Shown: positions 63,370-64,000 of the stretch, in pieces
Position numbering within the stretch: position 1 is the stretch's first letter
Layout of the letters: each line of letters opens with the position of its first letter
From: Sporomusa malonica
GTDB taxonomy: Bacteria; Bacillota; Negativicutes; Sporomusales; Sporomusaceae
DNA length: 64,000 nucleotides
Assembly (NCBI RefSeq): GCF_900176355.1
Contig: NZ_FWXI01000001.1
Location: 358,374 to 422,373, forward strand
Direction: 5' to 3'
Notes under the pieces: generated by a model
Databases searched by the model: none
What the model was told of the DNA's origin: nothing
What the model saw: the letters and a program-made list of their open reading frames with translations, nothing else
Made by a program: the position numbers and the translations under genes

Positions 63370-64000
63370 GCGATATCGTCACAAACGTAAAAACAGCCGG
63401 CGTAGTAGGCGCCGGCGGCGCAGGATTTCCCACCCATGTCAAACTGGCAGCTAAAGCCGACATCTATATCGTCAATGCGGCCGAATGCGAACCCATGCTC
63501 AGAACAGACCAGCAATTGGCAGCCCGCTATCCGGAATTACTCCTTCAGGGCCTCACCCAGGCCATGGAGGCCACCGGTGCCAAAGAAGGCATCATCGCGC
63601 TCAAGGCCAAATATCAGGCAGCCATCAAAGCGCTTGAACCCTTATTACCGCCCCAGATCCGGATTGAGATCCTGCGGGATATCTACCCGGCTGGTGACGA
63701 AGTCATTACCATCTGGCTGACAACCGGCCGGCGGGTCCCACCAGGCGGCATCCCGCTCCACATTGGCGTTGTCGTCAACAACGTGCAGACCCTGATCAAT
63801 GTGGCCAAAGCCATGCAGGGCGAGGCAGTCACCACCAAGACCCTGACCGTGACCGGGGCGGTCAAGTCACCAGTCACCGTGACCGTACCCATTGGCACCG
63901 CCATGGCCGAAGTACTGGCCTTGGCAGGGGGCGCCACCTGCGCCCAGCCAGCCTATATTGACGGTGGCCCCATGATGGGGAAAGTCATGACCGACTTAGC
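63366..64000 (+). CDS. PduS/RnfC-like electron-transfer protein (3' end beyond window)
   Basis: The first 211 residues of a PduS-type protein. It starts SDIVTNVKTAGVVGAGGAGFPTHVKL, with the FMN/NAD-binding GAGGAGFPTHVK loop, then NAAECEPMLRTDQ as in RnfC, NuoF and PduS, and the SLBB-like VTGAVKSPVTVTVPIG. PduS reduces cobalamin for the adenosyltransferase; in a eut compartment it would supply electrons to the EutT domain encoded two genes upstream. The iron-sulfur C-terminal part lies beyond position 64000. Confidence 0.88.
   Translation, partial: MSDIVTNVKTAGVVGAGGAGFPTHVKLAAKADIYIVNAAECEPMLRTDQQLAARYPELLLQGLTQAMEATGAKEGIIALKAKYQAAIKALEPLLPPQIRIEILRDIYPAGDEVITIWLTTGRRVPPGGIPLHIGVVVNNVQTLINVAKAMQGEAVTTKTLTVTGAVKSPVTVTVPIGTAMAEVLALAGGATCAQPAYIDGGPMMGKVMTDL

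Noticed and set aside
54646..64000. A propanediol (pdu) microcompartment
   Set aside because: EutB, EutC, EutA, EutL and EutQ are all clear; only PduL and the PduS-like protein are shared with pdu systems.
1..64000. CRISPR arrays, insertion sequences, prophage, rRNA operons
   Set aside because: No regularly spaced repeats, transposase, integrase, phage structural genes or rRNA sequence were recognised on either strand.

Overview
The window comes from an anaerobic, respiring Firmicute with a diderm flavour, most likely a Sporomusa/Acetonema/Pelosinus-type Negativicute. That assignment is an inference from gene content: a selenocysteine formate dehydrogenase with a Tat signal, pyruvate formate-lyase, anaerobic sulfite reductase AsrABC, a selenium-dependent molybdenum hydroxylase cluster, a methyltransferase read through an amber codon, and an ethanolamine microcompartment. 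No rRNA, tRNA, CRISPR array or intact insertion sequence was seen.

Layout. 1-5.2 kb: two tandem class 3 lipases (one has lost its catalytic serine), then a drug-efflux MFS with its PadR regulator. 5.9-11.2 kb: fdnGHI-fdhE, with an in-frame UGA (Sec) and a SECIS-like hairpin. 11.4-24.8 kb: housekeeping and accessory genes (ROK regulator plus MFS, MarR plus DUF169, FliB-like protein, secreted protein, LTA-synthase-like enzyme, cyclophilin lipoprotein, V4R plus GGDEF, QueG-like FeS protein). 24.9-31.3 kb: amino-acid ABC importer, PutP, ABC-F ATPase, formate/nitrite channel. 31.5-38.8 kb: three-subunit xanthine/purine hydroxylase, purine permease, YqeB, YqeC and a MocA-like protein. 38.9-45.3 kb: asrABC, Gate-domain membrane protein, ferredoxin-like protein, radical SAM protein, zinc-ribbon protein. 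45.4-48.6 kb: pflB-pflA behind a probable ZTP (pfl-motif) riboswitch.

48.8-64 kb is the most unusual part. A pyrrolysine operon (pylB-pylC-pylD-pylSn) converges on a minus-strand mttB with an in-frame TAG at the pyrrolysine position. mttB is divergent from a long ethanolamine-utilisation microcompartment operon (BMC-H, eutL, BMC-H, eutQ, eutB, eutC, eutA, BMC-H, a eutT-pduL fusion, a conserved eut protein, eutN and a PduS/RnfC-like protein cut by the window end). All three units have a near-perfect sigma-54 (-24/-12) promoter, and the mttB-eut intergenic region holds a long palindrome placed like a shared enhancer site. I infer one regulated programme joining pyrrolysine synthesis, methylated-amine demethylation and ethanolamine breakdown. 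A plausible but unproven use is stepwise catabolism of choline-like or N-methylated ethanolamines. pylSc, tRNA-Pyl, the MttB corrinoid partner and the sigma-54 activator were not seen in the window.

The window therefore encodes proteins using both selenocysteine and pyrrolysine. ORF-based annotation would split fdnG and mttB; they are given here as single genes.
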